From assembly GCA_937925815.1 (NCBI GenBank), contig CALAMQ010000171.1, forward strand, positions 1 through 45,227: DNA of 45,227 nt. The letters run 5' to 3'. Within the stretch, counting starts at the first letter, position 1, and every line of letters begins with the position of its first letter. A model generated the notes under the pieces. It made no database searches, was not told the origin of the DNA, and worked only from the letters and a program-made list of their open reading frames with translations. Position numbers and translations under genes: made by a program. The stretch is from an uncultured Granulosicoccaceae bacterium. Lineage in GTDB: Bacteria > Pseudomonadota > Gammaproteobacteria > CALCKW01. Of this stretch, positions 42,673-45,227 are shown in pieces.

Positions 42673-43143
42673 ATGTCCACGGAGTGCGCCGTGTTGTTGA
42701 GTGATGTCGATACCCAGTTTTTGGCCATGGCGTTTGATGAAGCCCAGGCCGGTTTTGACCAAGGCGGTTGCCCGATTGGTTCAGTCCTCGCCGAGGGTGA
42801 CGTGATCGTTGCGCGCGGTCGCAATCAGCGGGTGCAACGCGGGGATCCGATCGCCCACGGCGAAATGGACTGTCTTCGCAATGCAGGGCGGCAGCCGACC
42901 TACCGCAATAAAACGCTCTACACCTCGCTTTCACCGTGCATGATGTGCGCGGGCACGATTGTGCAGTTTGGGATCCCACGCGTGGTGATTGGGGACAACG
43001 TCAATTTTGGCGGCAACGAGTCTTTTCTGCGTGAGCGTGGGGTAGAAGTTGTTGTTGCAAATGATCCCAATTGCATCGCACTCATGAAACGTTTCATTGA
43101 TGAGAACCCCGCTCTGTGGGCCGAAGATATCGCGGACGCCTGA
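42673..43143 (+). CDS. Nucleoside deaminase family, fungal-type (Fcy1-like) cytosine deaminase homologue
   Basis: This zinc deaminase (156 aa) resembles yeast cytosine deaminase Fcy1 along its length. Zinc ligands His62, Cys89 and Cys92 (yeast His62, Cys91, Cys94) and the catalytic Glu64 sit in AHGEMD and SLSPCMMCAG. Also shared are GGCPIGSVLA, TLYTSLSPC, GIPRVVIGDNVNFGGNESFL and the C-terminal end IALMKRFIDENPALWAEDIAD, containing the Trp of the Fcy1 active-site lid. E. coli CodA is an unrelated amidohydrolase. Cytosine to uracil is likely; related bacterial enzymes deaminate other pyrimidines, guanine or creatinine-like rings. The ATG at 42673 fits the Fcy1 start. It is divergent from the AKR gene. 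Confidence 0.92.
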   Translation: MSTECAVLLSDVDTQFLAMAFDEAQAGFDQGGCPIGSVLAEGDVIVARGRNQRVQRGDPIAHGEMDCLRNAGRQPTYRNKTLYTSLSPCMMCAGTIVQFGIPRVVIGDNVNFGGNESFLRERGVEVVVANDPNCIALMKRFIDENPALWAEDIADA

Positions 43144-43174
43144 CCATGGGCAGTTTGTACACGGTGCCATTTTG

Positions 43175-44029
43175 ATGCGGCATTCGCACAGACGGTTGCC
43201 ACTGGCAAGGCTGCGCAGCGCTGTCATGTTTGTGATTATTGCTGCGGTGTCGGGGTGCGCGGTCACCGGGCAACACACAGGTTTCCTTCCTGAATCTGTT
43301 GGCGCTAACCCGATCAGCCTCAGTTACGACGCCGAGCGCCCACAGATTGACATTGATGATCCTGCACAAGCGACTGTCATAATTTACAGCCACGGCACCA
43401 CGCGGCCGCAACGTCAAGAGCGTTGTGATCGGTGGTGGAATCGGGTGCCCAGCGCCTTGCTGAATGTGGAGTCCCCGCGCCCGTTTATCTACTACTTATG
43501 TTCCACCGCCACAGAGTTAGGGTCCAGAGAGCACGCAGGGCGTTACGTCTTTGCACGGCTCGGTGAAGTCGAGGCCGCACTCGATGAACTGCTTGCCGCA
43601 GGCGTCCCAAGCCACCGCATATTTTTGGCGGGCCACTCCGCCGGCGGGTGGGTCTCGCTGATGGCGGCGAGTGCATTTCCGGAGAAATTTAACGCCGCGA
43701 TTGCGTTTGCGCCGGCGTTTGCAGGACGGCGCTCGGAGACAAGTCGTTTCCCGTGGTGGCGTCAGCGGGCGCGTCCCGCGCAGATTGCGCGCATGGTCAG
43801 CGCCGAGACGCTGCCGGCGTTGGTCTTTTCTTACCGTGGTGACCCGTTTAACCGCCCGCAAGACTTAACTTTTTTGACTGAACACTTCCCAGAGTCTGTT
43901 GAGCTTGTGGCCTACGGCTGCCCAAATCATTTTAAGCACTTGCTGCACTTATATGATTGCCGCGAAGTGCAAACCACCGACACGCTCTCGCGTTATCTCG
44001 CCAAAAGACTGACAAGCCACAAGAATTGA
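43175..44029 (+). CDS. Alpha/beta hydrolase lipoprotein
   Basis: This 284-aa protein has an N-terminal basic region, a hydrophobic stretch VMFVIIAAVSG and a lipobox cysteine at 28 (VSGC), so it is predicted to be a lipoprotein. The hydrolase domain has an early strand VIIYSHGTTRP, the nucleophile elbow FLAGHSAGGWVSLMAA (Ser near 155), Asp in FSYRGDPFNRPQD and a late His in CPNHFKHLLH, which would complete the triad. Substrate unknown; it could be an esterase or peptidase at the cell envelope. It follows the deaminase by 31 bp on the same strand and may be cotranscribed with it. Confidence 0.85.
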   Translation: MRHSHRRLPLARLRSAVMFVIIAAVSGCAVTGQHTGFLPESVGANPISLSYDAERPQIDIDDPAQATVIIYSHGTTRPQRQERCDRWWNRVPSALLNVESPRPFIYYLCSTATELGSREHAGRYVFARLGEVEAALDELLAAGVPSHRIFLAGHSAGGWVSLMAASAFPEKFNAAIAFAPAFAGRRSETSRFPWWRQRARPAQIARMVSAETLPALVFSYRGDPFNRPQDLTFLTEHFPESVELVAYGCPNHFKHLLHLYDCREVQTTDTLSRYLAKRLTSHKN

Positions 44030-44084
44030 GTGACGGCGCTGCATTGCGTTCACAGGTGGTGCGGCCGGCCGCGGCGTTGGAACC

Positions 44085-44855
44085 CTAAAACAAATTGGGA
44101 GCGGCGTTGATGATCAATTTGCACGAGACCAAAAAGAGGGCGATATGAACCGCCATGAAGAAGGGTTTCTCGGGCAATAAGTGCGTCAGGTATCGGCCGA
44201 GCAATGTGCCTGTGACCGCGGCAGGAAGCAGCAGTAACGAGATGCTCAGTGTGTCCTGTGTGAAAGGCTGCAGCGCGCCATAGGGGATCACTTTGGCGAG
44301 GTTGATTGCGGCAAAAACGAAGGTGGTTGTACCGGCAAAAACCATCTTGGGCAGTTTCTGTGGCAGCACGTACACCTGAAAAGGCGGCGCACCTGCGTGC
44401 GAGACGAAGCTTGTGAACCCGGAGAGCGCACCCCAAAACAGTCCCTTCTTGACGTCAGCGGGCTTTGCGGCCGTGTTGCTCTGGCTTGTCAGCCAGTGGC
44501 TGAGCACGAAACTCACCCCCATCAATCCGATCAACAGCGCGACCGCGTCATCTGAGACCAGTGCCGCTGTGGCCCAGCCAACCGCCACGCCGGCGACGCC
44601 CGCGGGGATCAAAATGCGAATGTTGCGCGCGCTGTACTCGCGGCGGTACAACCACACACCGACAGCATCCGACATGATGTAAATCGGCAGTAGCAAGAAA
44701 GCCGCGATAAAGGGCGGCATGGCCAAAGACAAGATTGGCACGCCAAGCATTGCAATCGCAGGCAAGCCCCCTTTGGACAGACCAACAAAAAGTGCCGCCA
44801 GCAGCATCAACGCGAGCAGAGAGGGGCTGGCGAGCAGTTGTTCGAATGTGGGCAT
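44085..44855 (-). CDS. Second TauE/SafE (TSUP) family transporter
   Basis: This 256-aa inner-membrane protein has about eight hydrophobic segments and the TSUP duplicated layout: LAALFVGLSKGGLPAIAMLGVPIL near the N-terminus and ALSGFTSFVSHAGAPPFQVYVLPQKL in the second half, both with the small-residue motifs of the family. It differs markedly from the TSUP protein at 19728-20513, so it is not a recent duplicate. Members export sulfite or organic sulfonates. No sulfur gene is nearby. It is on the same strand as the truncated AEC gene, 164 bp downstream of it. Confidence 0.9.
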   Translation of the reverse strand: MPTFEQLLASPSLLALMLLAALFVGLSKGGLPAIAMLGVPILSLAMPPFIAAFLLLPIYIMSDAVGVWLYRREYSARNIRILIPAGVAGVAVGWATAALVSDDAVALLIGLMGVSFVLSHWLTSQSNTAAKPADVKKGLFWGALSGFTSFVSHAGAPPFQVYVLPQKLPKMVFAGTTTFVFAAINLAKVIPYGALQPFTQDTLSISLLLLPAAVTGTLLGRYLTHLLPEKPFFMAVHIALFLVSCKLIINAAPNLF

Positions 44856-45019
44856 CTAAATCACATGATCCCTTGCTTACACGGTATTGCAGGCGTTGCA
44901 TTGTGTAATCAGATCGGGGCCTTTGGGTGGCAACCGACATTTGATCATTCGGCCGCAGTTGGTGGGCGTTACGTGGTGTTGAACGACGAGTTGTTCTTGC
45001 TCTTCAAAGTGGCGTTCGG

Positions 45020-45227
45020 TCACGGAAATAGATCCGGCGGCATGATCCCCTGGGTGATGGTGTAGAGCAGGGCTGCGACGGTCAGGACAGATGTTGCCGT
45101 GGTGACCAGCACGCATGCGGAGGCGCGCTCCACCCAAACGCCGTATTGCTGCGCGATCACAAACACGTTGGTGGCGGTCGGCAGAGACGCGAGCAGCACC
45201 GCAACAAAGACCCATTGCGCGTCGAAG
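45020..45227 (-). CDS. AEC (auxin efflux carrier) family transporter, C-terminal fragment
   Basis: Only the last 68 residues are inside the window; the gene runs off the right edge. The visible part contains VLLASLPTATNVFVIAQQYG and TTATSVLTVAALLYTITQG, typical of the C-terminal membrane repeat of AEC-family carriers, which export small organic anions such as malate in bacteria. Two hydrophobic stretches fit membrane helices. The TGA stop is at 45020-45022. Substrate and operon are not visible. Confidence 0.85.
   Translation of the reverse strand, partial: FDAQWVFVAVLLASLPTATNVFVIAQQYGVWVERASACVLVTTATSVLTVAALLYTITQGIMPPDLFP

Noticed and set aside
1-45227. CRISPR array, insertion sequence, prophage or toxin-antitoxin pair
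   Set aside because: I found no spaced direct repeats, transposase, integrase, phage structural gene or small toxin-antitoxin pair in either strand.

Overview
The window looks like chromosome of a heterotrophic gammaproteobacterium with fairly high GC. The basis is a RapA-type RNA-polymerase recycling ATPase, HspQ, a YhhQ-type queuosine-precursor transporter, an RhlE-type helicase and an OmpR/HisKA pair, together with much amino-acid, hydantoin and methylamine catabolism. The gene content would suit a marine or soil generalist, but I cannot place the genus. I see no tRNA, rRNA, CRISPR array, insertion sequence or phage gene. Coding density is high, and many neighbours overlap by 4 bp (ATGA/GTGA/TTGA junctions).

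Layout. 1-8762 (all minus): a LysR regulator and an ArgE-like M20 deacylase lie upstream of a five-gene operon joined by 1-4 bp overlaps: HyuA, HyuB, a FAD-dependent DAO-family oxidase, an HpcH/HpaI aldolase and a class I aminotransferase cut by the left edge. It reads as a pathway that opens a cyclic amide, deaminates the product and cleaves the resulting 2-oxo acid. 8867-9981 (minus): hspQ, with a candidate sigma-32 promoter, and a glutathione S-transferase. 10157-13382 (plus): the middle steps of valine degradation (isobutyryl-CoA dehydrogenase, 3-hydroxyisobutyryl-CoA hydrolase, 3-hydroxyisobutyrate dehydrogenase). 13643-15520: an RhlE-like helicase with a disordered tail of about 240 residues, preceded by a hairpin-rich leader. 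15711-16841: an arginine:glycine-amidinotransferase homologue with its catalytic triad intact. 16934-20513 (minus): RapA and a TauE/SafE-type exporter. 20752-21714: a DHH phosphoesterase with a textbook terminator.

21831-29359 is the most interesting block. An OmpR-type response regulator and a HisKA sensor kinase converge and overlap by 35 bp. The kinase is divergent, with a 41-bp gap, from a compact seven-gene operon: NTF2-like protein, SDR, FAD-dependent desaturase/amine-oxidase-like protein, DUF1365, CFA-synthase-like methyltransferase, DUF2878 and DUF3833. This gene set is normally known from the sigma-E/ChrR singlet-oxygen regulon and from methylated/furan fatty-acid synthesis. Here no ECF sigma or ChrR is seen and a two-component system sits in that place.

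The right third holds a PLP-dependent group II decarboxylase, DUF3429, a GNAT enzyme, a YhhQ transporter, a DUF3500 protein with a small exported partner, a dimethylglycine/sarcosine dehydrogenase with GcvT domain, a HisN-like phosphatase with a MocR regulator behind a perfect 26-bp dyad, an AKR-PhyH-SDR operon, a fungal-type (Fcy1-like) cytosine deaminase, a lipoprotein alpha/beta hydrolase, a second TSUP transporter and the C-terminus of an AEC-family transporter cut by the right edge. All functions are read from motifs and remembered families; no database search was run.
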